Source of the DNA: Nostoc sp. C052
GTDB taxonomy: Bacteria; Cyanobacteriota; Cyanobacteriia; Cyanobacteriales; Nostocaceae
Direction of reading: 5' to 3'
DNA length: 64,000 nt
NCBI RefSeq assembly: GCF_013393905.1
Contig: NZ_CP040272.1
Span: 5,700,001-5,764,000, forward strand
The position numbers were made by a program, and so were the translations under genes. The notes under the pieces are model-generated. The model worked only from the letters and a program-made list of their open reading frames with translations, made no database searches and was not told the DNA's origin. Of this stretch, positions 28,235 to 36,795 are shown in pieces; the stretch's first letter is position 1, and each line of letters begins with the position of its first letter.

Positions 28235-29116
28235 TTGTCAACGGTCAGTAACTCTAGCCTTAGTCAGTAACTCAGTATTGGATACGGTAGTGTAACTGCT
28301 ATTTGTAAGTTTATACACGGTTTTCTAGGTTTACACCTGCGGGTTTTCGCGTAAATATGGCTGAACTGCCTTTTTAGCTTGTGTTCCAAAAAAAATCAAG
28401 TATCTAGTAAAAGTACTGAATAAGAATTATCAGTATCCAGAGCCACTCTATTAATGGGCACTAAGCAACCGTACAAATAGCGTCATTTCCGATTGCACAT
28501 CATTCTACTGTGTATACGCAGTATCTGTGGTTAAGATAGTATATCTGTCATCAATTAGTTAATTTACTTAAATAATTCTTATGATAATGATAATCGCTAA
28601 ATACTAAAAAATAAATTATGGAGTAGTTATTGTCGCCTATGCTTTCTGAAGTATTCTCATTATCATAATCAATCCGGGTATATATAACAAGGTTTGCAAA
28701 AGCCTATCAATGCACATTAAGAATTTTTAGTGAGACTCTTAGAGTCTACCCAATTTGTCAATGAGTAATATTACTTGATTTTTTATAATGGAGATAGAAA
28801 AGACAATTTTGGCAGAAGCGATGCATTCTCTGCGAGACGCTACGTATAGCAAGATCCCATTCCGTAGAGAAGGGTATGGCGTCCTACTCCAATACTGCGT
28901 AGGTTTTGGAATTTCTTGGTTGAGGCAAGCTATTCTTGAGCAGGGGAGAAATAGAGGCTGGCGTTGAGTTTTGCTTCCCCTGCTTATCCGAGCAGTATTG
29001 CGGCCTACCCTACTTTAAGGGAAAGTCATTCTTAACTTTGCTCTTATCTGCTTCTGTAGTTGTTTAGGGACAAAGAGGGTTGGTCAACGCCCCCAATTTG
29101 CATCTATATCTTAAAC
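28235..29116. other. 880-bp non-coding region with palindromes and dispersed repeats
   Basis: Lies upstream of the beta-helix gene and downstream of the export-protein gene, both on the minus strand. It holds a near-perfect 18-bp palindrome (28506-28523), a 12-bp inverted pair with GATAAT repeats (28579-28668), a repeat-like segment around 28815-28880 (GAGACGCTACG, CCGTAGAGAAGGG), and a 9-bp inverted repeat AGCAGGGGA/TCCCCTGCT (28939-28947 with 28976-28984). I see no gene. Confidence 0.55.
28579..28668. promoter_or_regulatory. Paired GATAAT-type inverted repeat, Fur-box-like half-sites
   Basis: TTATGATAATGA (28579-28590) is repeated inverted as TCATTATCATAA (28657-28668). The left copy contains two tandem GATAAT hexamers (28583-28594), two of the three hexamers of a classic Fur box. 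It lies about 380 bp upstream of the beta-helix start. Regulation by a Fur-family protein is inference. Confidence 0.35.
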
Positions 29117-30586
29117 TTAGAGTCCAAAGATGTTCAGAAGATTAAGGATAATACCTAGAGGCCCAGTTATAGTGTTTATGCTATCGCCAGTCTTAGCGGC
29201 ACCAGATCGGTTAACTACCACAACATCATTATTGCGGAGTATAGGATTAGTTTGCTCATTAATCCCAGCGGAAAAATCTACTTTTACTATACGTTTAGTG
29301 ACAGAACCATTAGGATTGAGGCGAATCAAATCGACAGCACTACTACTAGCTCTGGCATCATTAAATCCACCAGCAGCAAGTATAGCTTGATTTAAAGAGC
29401 TATTTGGCTGAACATCTGTTAGCCCTGGTTTTTTAACTTCACCTACCACACCAACTTGAATGCGCGTAGGAGATAAAGTAGTGGTAGCTAGTTGAGTAGC
29501 TTCTGCGGGGTTAATTTCAGTTGCCGTCGGAATAATAATTGTATCTCCGTCTTGTACAATGATGTCTTGATTGGCATCACCACTTTGTAATAGTTGCCAA
29601 AGATTAATATCTATAGCTTGTTCTGAGCCAGTTCTTGTCGGTCGGCGTAGCTTGAGGTTACGAACATCAGCCTGTGCTGTAATTCCTCCAGCTAGTTGAA
29701 TTACCCGTGTCACATTTGGTAGACCTGTCGGGCTGGCAGCACCACTGTTAGTGGTTGCGCCTGCTTGGTTATCTGTGTTGCCTGGGGTGACAAGATACGA
29801 ACCAGGACGGTTAACTTCACCAATAATTGTTACTGTGCGGGGTGTGGTTTGGCTGGCGGCAAAGTTGGCTGCAAATAGATTGCGGGATTCTGCTATGTTG
29901 AAGTTAGTTGCTGTTGGCACAACTATGGTGTCTCCATCCCGCAAGGTAATATCCTGTGATAACGTGCCTGTTTGAATGAGTTCTTTCAAATTAACGGTGA
30001 CGGTTTGCTCCGAGGAACGTCCTGTTTTACGCCGTAATTGAACTTGAGTGACATCCGCAGCTAAAGTCACTCCTTGCGCTGTTGTTAATGCGGCTAAAAC
30101 TGTAGGGTATTGTACCCCTGGATTGTTGCCGGCGCCTCCACTCAAGCTCAGAGTGTAAGCTCCGGGACGTGTCACCTCTCCGGCAACGAAAATATTGATG
30201 GGACGAGGTGATAACAGATTAACTGAGATCAAGGGACGTTTGAGAAAGCGAGCATATCTTCTAGCAATTTCGTCAGAAGCCTGTTCAGTTGTTAGCCCAA
30301 GGACTGACACACTACCAATTAGAGGTAAGTTGATTGCTCCACCTGGAGGAACTTGGTATTCACCTGTATATTCAGGTACTTCAAATACATTTACACGAAC
30401 GAGATCGCCACCACCTAATAAATAGTTAGTATCTATTTGTGTTTGTATGCTTGGTGATGGTGTCGTTGGTAGTAATGGTTGTCCCTGAGCGAGACTAGCA
30501 GATGACACAGTGGCATTGAAAGCAGTTAACAAAGCCATACCCACAGATGGCTTAATTAGGAATTTAGACAAACTTTTGTTAAGCAT
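29117..30586 (-). CDS. Polysaccharide export protein (Wza-like, SLBB domains)
   Basis: An outer-membrane/periplasmic export protein of about 489 residues that should form the exit channel for the polymer. A signal peptide follows the ATG at 30586 (MLNKSLSKF...). A Poly_export domain then begins with LLGGGDLVRVNVFEVPEYTG, followed by three SLBB-type repeats beginning VFVAGEVTRPGAYTL, VTIIGEVNRPGSYLV and VGVVGEVKKPGLTDV. I reject the TTG start at 30616 because the ATG has a purine-rich site in front and leaves a normal signal peptide. It is separated from the kinase by the beta-helix gene and faces the other way. Confidence 0.9.
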   Translation of the reverse strand: MLNKSLSKFLIKPSVGMALLTAFNATVSSASLAQGQPLLPTTPSPSIQTQIDTNYLLGGGDLVRVNVFEVPEYTGEYQVPPGGAINLPLIGSVSVLGLTTEQASDEIARRYARFLKRPLISVNLLSPRPINIFVAGEVTRPGAYTLSLSGGAGNNPGVQYPTVLAALTTAQGVTLAADVTQVQLRRKTGRSSEQTVTVNLKELIQTGTLSQDITLRDGDTIVVPTATNFNIAESRNLFAANFAASQTTPRTVTIIGEVNRPGSYLVTPGNTDNQAGATTNSGAASPTGLPNVTRVIQLAGGITAQADVRNLKLRRPTRTGSEQAIDINLWQLLQSGDANQDIIVQDGDTIIIPTATEINPAEATQLATTTLSPTRIQVGVVGEVKKPGLTDVQPNSSLNQAILAAGGFNDARASSSAVDLIRLNPNGSVTKRIVKVDFSAGINEQTNPILRNNDVVVVNRSGAAKTGDSINTITGPLGIILNLLNIFGL

Positions 30587-30616
30587 ATTTACCTGAGACT
30601 CTGAAACTACAATCAA

Positions 30617-31108
30617 TAAAGTACTGTCTAAACATTTTTATTTTGACTATACCTAAGTATTCAAGTTCCCCAACACTCTTATTTTCCTAGAAAAGTGTGA
30701 TTTCCCGGAATAAATTTGTTTATTGAATTTGAATTTTTAGTGAAGTTAACTTAAAGTTAATGCTGTTTGAATAGAGCAATTCTCAAAAAGTATAAGATTT
30801 ACGCAACTAAAGCCAGTTTGCCAGTTTATAGAATAAATTATATTTTCTCCAATCAAGCACTTACGAACAAGATTTTTGCCATAAGTCAATTTTATGACAT
30901 TGAAACTGTGATTTTAAATCTACTATCAGTAGCCAGGGAGTAGCAAAATTATAAATAACTTCATTAATTAAGTACAAATAGACTTAGCAAGAGGTCATAA
31001 TTTTATTGTTTGTGGGTTGAGTTGAGCAAAGATCAACTTAAAAAAGTAGAAAGTTTGGGTTTAGTTCTTCAAGTCATCCGATAATTTAGTATTTGTCAAC
31101 CAGACTAA
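30617..31108. other. AT-rich gap upstream of the export-protein gene
   Basis: About 490 bp with no credible frame. It should contain the promoter of the export-protein gene on the minus strand and the 3' end of the ABC ATPase transcript. I see no strong terminator or repeat. Confidence 0.45.
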
Positions 31109-32092
31109 CTAATTAAGCGAGTTATTTTTTCTTTTGATTTGTTGAATAAAAAATTCTTCTAGGGAGTGACGCGACAAGTTCATAGCAATAATTTTGCCCT
31201 CCATAAGACGGAGACTGGCAAGAAAATCATAGTAATCATCTTGTAGTGTACCGTGCCAGGAACCATCAGGCTCAAAGATGAGAGTGGGTATCCATTTTTT
31301 GAGAATTTCCCCATCGCCACCTTGGCCTTTGATTTGATATGTGTCTTTTCCGCCTAAGAGTTCATGGAGGGAACCAGAGCAAATTAGTTCACCTTGAGCG
31401 AGGATGGCAATGCGATCGCAAATCTGTTCTACTTCACTCAGAACATGGCTATTAAAAAAAATCGTCTTACCAGCGGCTTTTAGCGCCAGAATAATTTCCC
31501 GCATTTGGTAGCGTCCCACCGGATCAAGCCCAGACATAGGTTCATCCAGAAAAACTAAATCTGGCTCGTTAATTAGCGCCTGTGCCATACCAACACGCTG
31601 TAGCATTCCTTTGGAATAACGACGCAGGAGCTTTTTACGGGCATCAGCTTGGGATAAACCGACTAATTCCAGCAGTTGGGGAATGCGTTGGCGTTGGACA
31701 CTTTGGGGAATTTGGAATAGCCCAGCGGCCAGCTGCAAAAATTCCCAGCCAGTGAGATAGTCATACAAATAGGGATTTTCCGGTAGATAGCCGATATATT
31801 GCTTAACAGTGCGATCGCCTATTGGCTTACCCAACAACGATCCTCGTCCAGAGGTGGGATGAATAATTCCCAGCAACAATTTTAAAAGGGTGGTTTTACC
31901 CGCACCATTTGGCCCCAGCAAACCAAAGGTTTCGCCTTTGTAAACCGTTAAAGAACAGTTTTTGAGAGATACGACTTTTTGATTTAGCCAAAAACCAGTG
32001 CGATAGACTTTTCGCAACTCAGAAGTTAGGACTACTGGCGGAATGTCTATCGTATTAAGTTGAGAATTAGAGTCATCTTCAACAGACTTCAT
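31109..32092 (-). CDS. ABC transporter ATP-binding protein (ABC-2 exporter type)
   Basis: The nucleotide-binding subunit of a probable ABC-2 type exporter (327 aa). It has Walker A GPNGAGKTTLLK near residues 59-70, the signature-like segment RRYSKGMLQRVGMAQALI, Walker B LVFLDEPMSGLDP, and NSHVLSEVEQICDR. After about residue 240 a C-terminal extension resembles the regulatory tail of CcmA/NatA-type ATPases. The ATG at 32092 is well placed. No membrane subunit adjoins it, so its partner must be elsewhere. Substrate unknown. Confidence 0.88.
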   Translation of the reverse strand: MKSVEDDSNSQLNTIDIPPVVLTSELRKVYRTGFWLNQKVVSLKNCSLTVYKGETFGLLGPNGAGKTTLLKLLLGIIHPTSGRGSLLGKPIGDRTVKQYIGYLPENPYLYDYLTGWEFLQLAAGLFQIPQSVQRQRIPQLLELVGLSQADARKKLLRRYSKGMLQRVGMAQALINEPDLVFLDEPMSGLDPVGRYQMREIILALKAAGKTIFFNSHVLSEVEQICDRIAILAQGELICSGSLHELLGGKDTYQIKGQGGDGEILKKWIPTLIFEPDGSWHGTLQDDYYDFLASLRLMEGKIIAMNLSRHSLEEFFIQQIKRKNNSLN

Positions 32093-32199
32093 CTAGGTTA
32101 AATCACTATTTATCAGCTTGAGATTAATTAGAAGTTACCCGGTAGGCTGATAATAACCATCAACTGCTGGTGTGTCAATTATTGGGGAGTGGGGAGAAA

Positions 32200-32226
32200 T
32201 AAATTCAAAATTCAAAATTCAAAATT
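32200..32226. repeat. ATTCAAA tandem repeat
   Basis: About four tandem units of AATTCAAA/ATTCAAA between the ABC ATPase and hisB genes. The same short repeat recurs near 50,829-50,850 and 54,508-54,535. Confidence 0.6.
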
Positions 32227-32351
32227 AAAGAACTTCTGTCCAATGCCCTTCAGGAGTGCTGAGTAAAGAAGTGAGATTCCCCACTCAGCACTTGGAACTC
32301 GGAACGGGCTAAACGCCCCGCTACCGGAACTGTTTTGCCCAATTACCCATT

Positions 32352-32993
32352 TCATAGAACGCCCTTAGAACTGGGAATTACGCCAGCACGACGGGGGTCG
32401 ATTTCTACAGCGAGCCGGGTTGCTCTTGCAAAGGCTTTAAATGTCGCTTCAATGATGTGATGGGAATTAATGCCATCCAGTTGCCGAATGTGCAGTGTCA
32501 TTTGGCTATGGTTTACTAAAGCTACAAAAAATTCTCGTACAAGTTGGGTGTCATAGGTTCCTACCCGCTGAGTCGGAATTTGCAAGCCGTAGCTAAGGTG
32601 AGGTCGTCCAGAAAAGTCTAGCGCTACCTGAACTAAGGCTTCATCCAATGGTGCAAGAAAATTACCAAAGCGGACAATACCTTTTCTGTCGCCTAGTGCT
32701 TGGTTCAAGGCTTGCCCTAAAGTAATGCCGACATCTTCGTTGGTGTGATGATCGTCAATTTCCCAGTCTCCCTTGGCTTGGACATCTATATCAATCAGCC
32801 CGTGGGAGGCAATTTGATGCAACATGTGATCTAAAAACGGAATGCCTGTTGCTGCTGTGCAAGTTCCTCTACCATCCAGGTTGATGGTAACTTGCACATT
32901 AGTTTCACCAGTGGTGCGGTGAACAGTGGCAATCCGAGGGGTTTGGGTTAAGCGATCGTAGTTTGAATTAACTTGGCGATTGGTTGTTTGCAT
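32352..32993 (-). CDS. hisB: Imidazoleglycerol-phosphate dehydratase
   Basis: Catalyses the dehydration of imidazole glycerol phosphate in histidine synthesis (cytoplasm, Mn-dependent). The protein shows VQVTINLDGRGTCTAATGIPFLDHML, the metal-binding HHTNEDVG and the second His motif SHHIIEA. I chose the ATG at 32993, giving 213 residues, the usual length for monofunctional HisB. The frame stays open upstream to 33095, but that extension (SPFLIPHSPFLIPHS) is translated heptamer repeat and is unlikely to be protein. It follows fabI on the same strand. Confidence 0.93.
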   Translation of the reverse strand: MQTTNRQVNSNYDRLTQTPRIATVHRTTGETNVQVTINLDGRGTCTAATGIPFLDHMLHQIASHGLIDIDVQAKGDWEIDDHHTNEDVGITLGQALNQALGDRKGIVRFGNFLAPLDEALVQVALDFSGRPHLSYGLQIPTQRVGTYDTQLVREFFVALVNHSQMTLHIRQLDGINSHHIIEATFKAFARATRLAVEIDPRRAGVIPSSKGVL

Positions 32994-33000
32994 AGGGAGT

Positions 33001-33051
33001 GGGGAATGGGGAATTAGAAATGGGGAATGGGGAATTAGAAATGGGGAATGG
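33001..33051. repeat. Tandem repeat directly upstream of hisB
   Basis: About 2.5 copies of a 21-bp unit made of GGGGAAT heptamers plus TAGAAAT lie within 10 bp of the hisB ATG. A second, inverted heptamer stretch (CTCCCCACTCCCTATTCCC) occurs at 33086-33112. Confidence 0.75.
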
Positions 33052-33125
33052 GTAAATAATTGTTCGCTTGCTCTCTTAGTCTCCCTACTCCCCACTCCCT
33101 ATTCCCTACTCCCCAAATAAATATC

Positions 33126-33902
33126 TTACATTCCCATAATTTCATATCCTGCATCTACATATAGAATTTGTCCGGTAATGCCACTGGACAAATCACTACA
33201 CAAAAAGGCCGCAGCGTTGCCGACTTCTAACTGAGTGACGGTGCGTTTTAGGGGAGCTACTTCTTCTACATGATGAATCATATCTAAAATCCCACCCACT
33301 GCTGAAGATGCCAAAGTGCGGATGGGTCCGGCGGAAATGGCATTGACGCGGATATTTTGTGGTCCTAGTTCGGCAGCTAGGTAGCGCACACTCATTTCTA
33401 AACCCGCCTTGGCAACTCCCATGACGTTGTAGTTGGGGATTGCCCTAACACCACCTAAATATGTCAGGGTGACGATGCTACCTCCCTCTGTCATCAAAGG
33501 TTTGGCTGCACCACTTAACTGCACCAGCGAATAGGTACTGATTTCTAAAGCGGTGTTGAAGCCAGAACGAGAAGTTTGGCTAAAATCTCCACTCAAGTCA
33601 TCTTTGCTGGCAAAGGCTAGGCAATGGATGAGGATATCTAACTTTCCCCACTGTTCGCGGATTGTCTCAAAGGTAGATTTAATTTGGTCTTCATCTTGGA
33701 CATTACAGGGAAGAAATAAGCTGGGGTTAAGGGGTTCTACCAATTCCGCAACTTTTTTCTCCATTTTGCCGCGTTCATCCGGCAGGTAGGTAATACCCAG
33801 GTTTGCTCCAGCTTTGTGCAGCTGTTGAGCGATGCCCCAGGCGATCGAGCGGTTATTGGCAATACCTGTAACAAGGGCATTTTTTCCAGTCAAATTTAGC
33901 AT
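33126..33902 (-). CDS. fabI: Enoyl-[acyl-carrier-protein] reductase (NADH)
   Basis: Catalyses the last reduction in each cycle of fatty-acid elongation. The 258-residue SDR-like protein has the FabI form of the cofactor site (TGIANNRSIAWGIAQ, residues about 12-26), IHCLAFASKDDLSGDF, and the active-site region TYLGGVRAIPNYNVMGVAKAG with its Tyr and Lys. It ends with ITGQILYVDAGYEIMGM. The ATG at 33902 fits family starts. It is divergent from ntcA across 378 bp and lies upstream of hisB on the same strand. Confidence 0.95.
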   Translation of the reverse strand: MLNLTGKNALVTGIANNRSIAWGIAQQLHKAGANLGITYLPDERGKMEKKVAELVEPLNPSLFLPCNVQDEDQIKSTFETIREQWGKLDILIHCLAFASKDDLSGDFSQTSRSGFNTALEISTYSLVQLSGAAKPLMTEGGSIVTLTYLGGVRAIPNYNVMGVAKAGLEMSVRYLAAELGPQNIRVNAISAGPIRTLASSAVGGILDMIHHVEEVAPLKRTVTQLEVGNAAAFLCSDLSSGITGQILYVDAGYEIMGM

Positions 33903-34280
33903 ATAAATTGTTAATGCGATCGATCATTAGGAGCATACTAGAATCTGAGGCTAATTTATCTTTGTTTTATACAGGATTTGCAAAAATGAATATTGGTAAG
34001 AGTGTTTGCTGTGAAAAAAATCTTGATTTTTTATAAAGATATTCTCAAGATATCTTTATTTGTTCTTCAAAAAACCTTTTAAATACAGCTATTGGAACTA
34101 CTTATCAACAATTAGTAGCTGAAAGGATCAACAATTATGTATCATTATAAACAAAGAGTTATGAAGAGATTAGTTGGAGTATAGGAAAGTACAGAAAGGT
34201 TGACGGTGCTTTATTCATTTTTCAGGTGTATTCTTAGGTAATGAGTTTTTGTTTTTCCGGCATTGGGTAGGGGAAGGGAG
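33903..34280. other. Divergent promoter region between fabI and ntcA
   Basis: 378 bp serving both genes. It holds a perfect 10-bp AT-rich hairpin (34033-34042 with 34050-34059) and an NtcA-type box (34179-34192). No open frame of note. Confidence 0.65.
34179..34192 (+). promoter_or_regulatory. NtcA-binding site in front of ntcA
   Basis: Exact GTA-N8-TAC (spacer TAGGAAAG), the consensus for NtcA, 88 bp before the ntcA ATG. A TATTCA hexamer at 34212-34217 lies 19 bp downstream as a possible -10, close to the usual 20-22 bp; TATTCT at 34229-34234 is an alternative. Known autoregulation of ntcA supports this reading. Confidence 0.7.
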
Positions 34281-34952
34281 ATGATCGTGACACAAGATAA
34301 AGCCCTAGCAAATGTTTTTCGTCAGATGGCGACCGGGGCGTTTCCGCCAGTTGTGGAAACGTTTGAACGCAATAAAACGATCTTTTTTCCTGGCGATCCT
34401 GCCGAACGAGTTTATTTTCTTTTGAAAGGTGCTGTTAAACTTTCCAGGGTGTACGAGGCAGGAGAGGAAATAACGGTAGCGCTGCTGCGAGAAAATAGTG
34501 TTTTTGGTGTATTGTCATTGCTGACAGGAAATAAATCAGATCGGTTTTACCATGCGGTTGCATTTACTCCTGTGGAATTACTGTCGGCACCAATTGAACA
34601 GGTAGAGTTAGCACTCAAGGAAAATCCCGAATTATCAATGTTAATGCTGCGAGGTCTGTCTTCGCGAATTTTACAAACGGAGATGATGATTGAAACTCTC
34701 GCTCACCGAGATATGGGTTCTCGGTTGGTGAGTTTTTTATTAATTCTTTGTCGAGATTTTGGCGTTCCTTGTGCAGATGGGATCACTATTGATTTGAAGT
34801 TATCTCATCAAGCGATCGCAGAAGCAATTGGTTCAACTCGTGTTACCGTTACCAGGCTACTGGGAGATTTGCGCGAGAAAAAGATGATTTCTATCCACAA
34901 AAAGAAGATTACTGTGCATAAACCTGTTACCTTAAGTAGGCAATTCACATAA
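34281..34952 (+). CDS. ntcA: Global nitrogen regulator NtcA (CRP/FNR family)
   Basis: The transcription factor that senses 2-oxoglutarate and controls nitrogen assimilation and, in heterocyst formers, differentiation. The N-terminal cyclic-nucleotide-binding fold (about 25-140, with FFPGDPAERVYFLLKGAVKL) is joined by a long helix to the HTH. The recognition helix lies in LSHQAIAEAIGSTRVTVTRLL, nearly invariant in NtcA. I chose the ATG at 34281 (MIVTQDKALANV), giving 223 residues as in known NtcA; the frame opens six codons earlier at a TTG. An NtcA box stands upstream. Confidence 0.97.
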   Translation: MIVTQDKALANVFRQMATGAFPPVVETFERNKTIFFPGDPAERVYFLLKGAVKLSRVYEAGEEITVALLRENSVFGVLSLLTGNKSDRFYHAVAFTPVELLSAPIEQVELALKENPELSMLMLRGLSSRILQTEMMIETLAHRDMGSRLVSFLLILCRDFGVPCADGITIDLKLSHQAIAEAIGSTRVTVTRLLGDLREKKMISIHKKKITVHKPVTLSRQFT

Positions 34953-35120
34953 AAACAATTGGAGAATGGGGAGTCGGCGCGTGTTGTGTTTTGAAAAATG
35001 ACACTAATAGCTAGAGGTAAATCTAAAATTGAATAATTTCAGCTATTGCCAATTTCCATTTCTCCACAGACAATGCTTAAAAGTAGTAGGCTGTATCTGG
35101 AAGGATTTCGGTAGCTAAAG

Positions 35121-36611
35121 ATGACCACCGGATACATCCTCATCGCTGCAATTTTAATTCTGGGAGGCGTAATTGCAACCGTGGGCGATCGCATCGGCAC
35201 ACGAGTTGGCAAAGCGCGCCTCTCACTTTTTAATTTACGTCCAAAAAACACTGCCGTACTAGTAACAATTTTTACGGGTGGTTTGATTTCCGCATCAACT
35301 TTAGGGATTTTATTTGCTGCCGACGAAGGCTTACGAAAGGGGGTCTTTGAGTTAGAGGATATTCAAACAGACCTCAGACAGAAGCGGGAACAGCTAAAAA
35401 CCGCAGAAACTCAGAAAAGTCAGGTAGAGGGTGAGCTAAACCAAGCTAGAATTGCCCAAACAAAGGCACAACAAGACTTACAGGCAATTAATCAATCCTT
35501 GCAGGCGGCTAATGCCAAACAGAGGCAAACACAAGCTCAGTTGAACCGCACCATTAGTCAACAAGCCCAAACCCAAACTCAACTCCAACGCACTCAAGGT
35601 CAGCTAAATCAGGTTGTAAGTCAGTACCAAAAAGCCATAGCTGAATTGCAAAGCGTTTATAACCAGAGAAAGGAGTTACAGGCAGCAGTTGAGCTACTAA
35701 AGACAGAACGTCAACGATTGTATGCGGAAGCGAAAAAAGCCATTGACGAAGCCAAAACAGCGATCGCAAAACGCGATCGCGAACTCGCTAACCGTCAACA
35801 AGGTATAGAAGCGCGCGATCAAAAAATTTCTCAACTGGATCAACTAATTCAAAAGCGTAATGTCGAAATTACCGCGCGAGAGCAAGTGATTGCCAAACGG
35901 GAATCGCGCCTCAAAGAATTGGAAGCACAACAAGAGCAACTAGAACTAGAAGTTGCCAGGCTGGAAAAATATTATCAATCCTACCGCGACCTGCGTCTGG
36001 GTAAGCTAGCCTTAGTTCGTGGTCAAGTTTTGTCTGCTGGTGTAATTCGTGTTACCCAACCTGCTGCTGCTCGTCAGGCAGTGATACAACTTTTACAAGA
36101 AGCCAATCGCAACGCCAGTCTGGAATTAAGCGAGCCTGGTGTAAATCCGGCAAATGTCGAGCTACTGCACGTCACTCAGGATAGGATTGAGCAATTAAGC
36201 AAACAGATTGGCGATGGTCAAGAATATGTGGTGCGAATTTTCTCGGCTGGTAATTACGTCAGAGGAGAAAAGCAGATAGAATTTTTCGCCGATACAGCCA
36301 GGAATCAGCTAGTTTTTTCAGAAGGTGCGGTGCTAGCCACAACTACTGCTGATTCCACAACCATGACATCTTATCAGTTACAGCAGCGGCTAGAAATATT
36401 GATTTCTGCTTCCCAATTTCGTGCCCGTAACGTGGGAATCGTCGAAAATGTGCAAGTAGATGGGACTTTTCTACGCTTTATCACCCAATTAAGACAGTAC
36501 AATCAACCATTGGAGATCAAAGCGATCGCGGCAGAGGACACTTATACAGCCGGGCCATTGAGAGTAAAATTAGTAGCAATAGTCAACGGAAAAATTATTT
36601 TTAGTACTTAA
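35121..36611 (+). CDS. DUF3084 domain membrane-anchored coiled-coil protein
   Basis: A 496-residue cyanobacterial protein of unknown function. Two membrane helices stand near the N-terminus (GYILIAAILILGGVIATVG at about 3-21, and a second near 48-65). A long Gln/Lys/Glu-rich coiled coil follows, about residues 75-290. The C-terminal globular DUF3084 region (about 295-496) is conserved in cyanobacteria. It lies after ntcA in the same direction with a 168-bp gap. No catalytic motif is visible; the architecture suggests a structural or scaffolding role, which is inference. Confidence 0.85.
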   Translation: MTTGYILIAAILILGGVIATVGDRIGTRVGKARLSLFNLRPKNTAVLVTIFTGGLISASTLGILFAADEGLRKGVFELEDIQTDLRQKREQLKTAETQKSQVEGELNQARIAQTKAQQDLQAINQSLQAANAKQRQTQAQLNRTISQQAQTQTQLQRTQGQLNQVVSQYQKAIAELQSVYNQRKELQAAVELLKTERQRLYAEAKKAIDEAKTAIAKRDRELANRQQGIEARDQKISQLDQLIQKRNVEITAREQVIAKRESRLKELEAQQEQLELEVARLEKYYQSYRDLRLGKLALVRGQVLSAGVIRVTQPAAARQAVIQLLQEANRNASLELSEPGVNPANVELLHVTQDRIEQLSKQIGDGQEYVVRIFSAGNYVRGEKQIEFFADTARNQLVFSEGAVLATTTADSTTMTSYQLQQRLEILISASQFRARNVGIVENVQVDGTFLRFITQLRQYNQPLEIKAIAAEDTYTAGPLRVKLVAIVNGKIIFST

Positions 36612-36665
36612 AAAAGAAGTTCAGAATTCAGAATTCAGAAGTCAGAAGTTCAAAGAGTCAGAATA

Positions 36666-36754
36666 CAATTAGTGGGAGATGAGCGTGGAAAGTCACAAGC
36701 GGCGGCTGATGCCGTAGACATCATAACTTTCCAAGACAGACTCGCCACCAATTG
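36666..36754. repeat. Long imperfect hairpin repeat between DUF3084 and YqgF-like genes
   Basis: CAATTAGTGG (36666-36675) pairs with CCACCAATTG (36745-36754) with one mismatch. Inside, TGGAAAGT (36686-36693) pairs exactly with ACTTTCCA (36726-36733), and a CGGC/GCCG pair tops the hairpin. GAATTC/GAATCCTGAATTC repeats flank both sides (36621-36645, 36757-36780). Confidence 0.65.
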
Positions 36755-36795
36755 ATCCTGAATTCTGAATCCTGAATTCTTCTTTTTAATTTCTT

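Noticed and set aside
30587..30616. TTG start for the export protein
   Set aside because: The ATG at 30586 gives a normal signal peptide and has a better site in front.
32994..33095. N-terminal extension of hisB
   Set aside because: It is translated heptamer repeat (SPFLIPHS), and without it HisB has its normal length and start.
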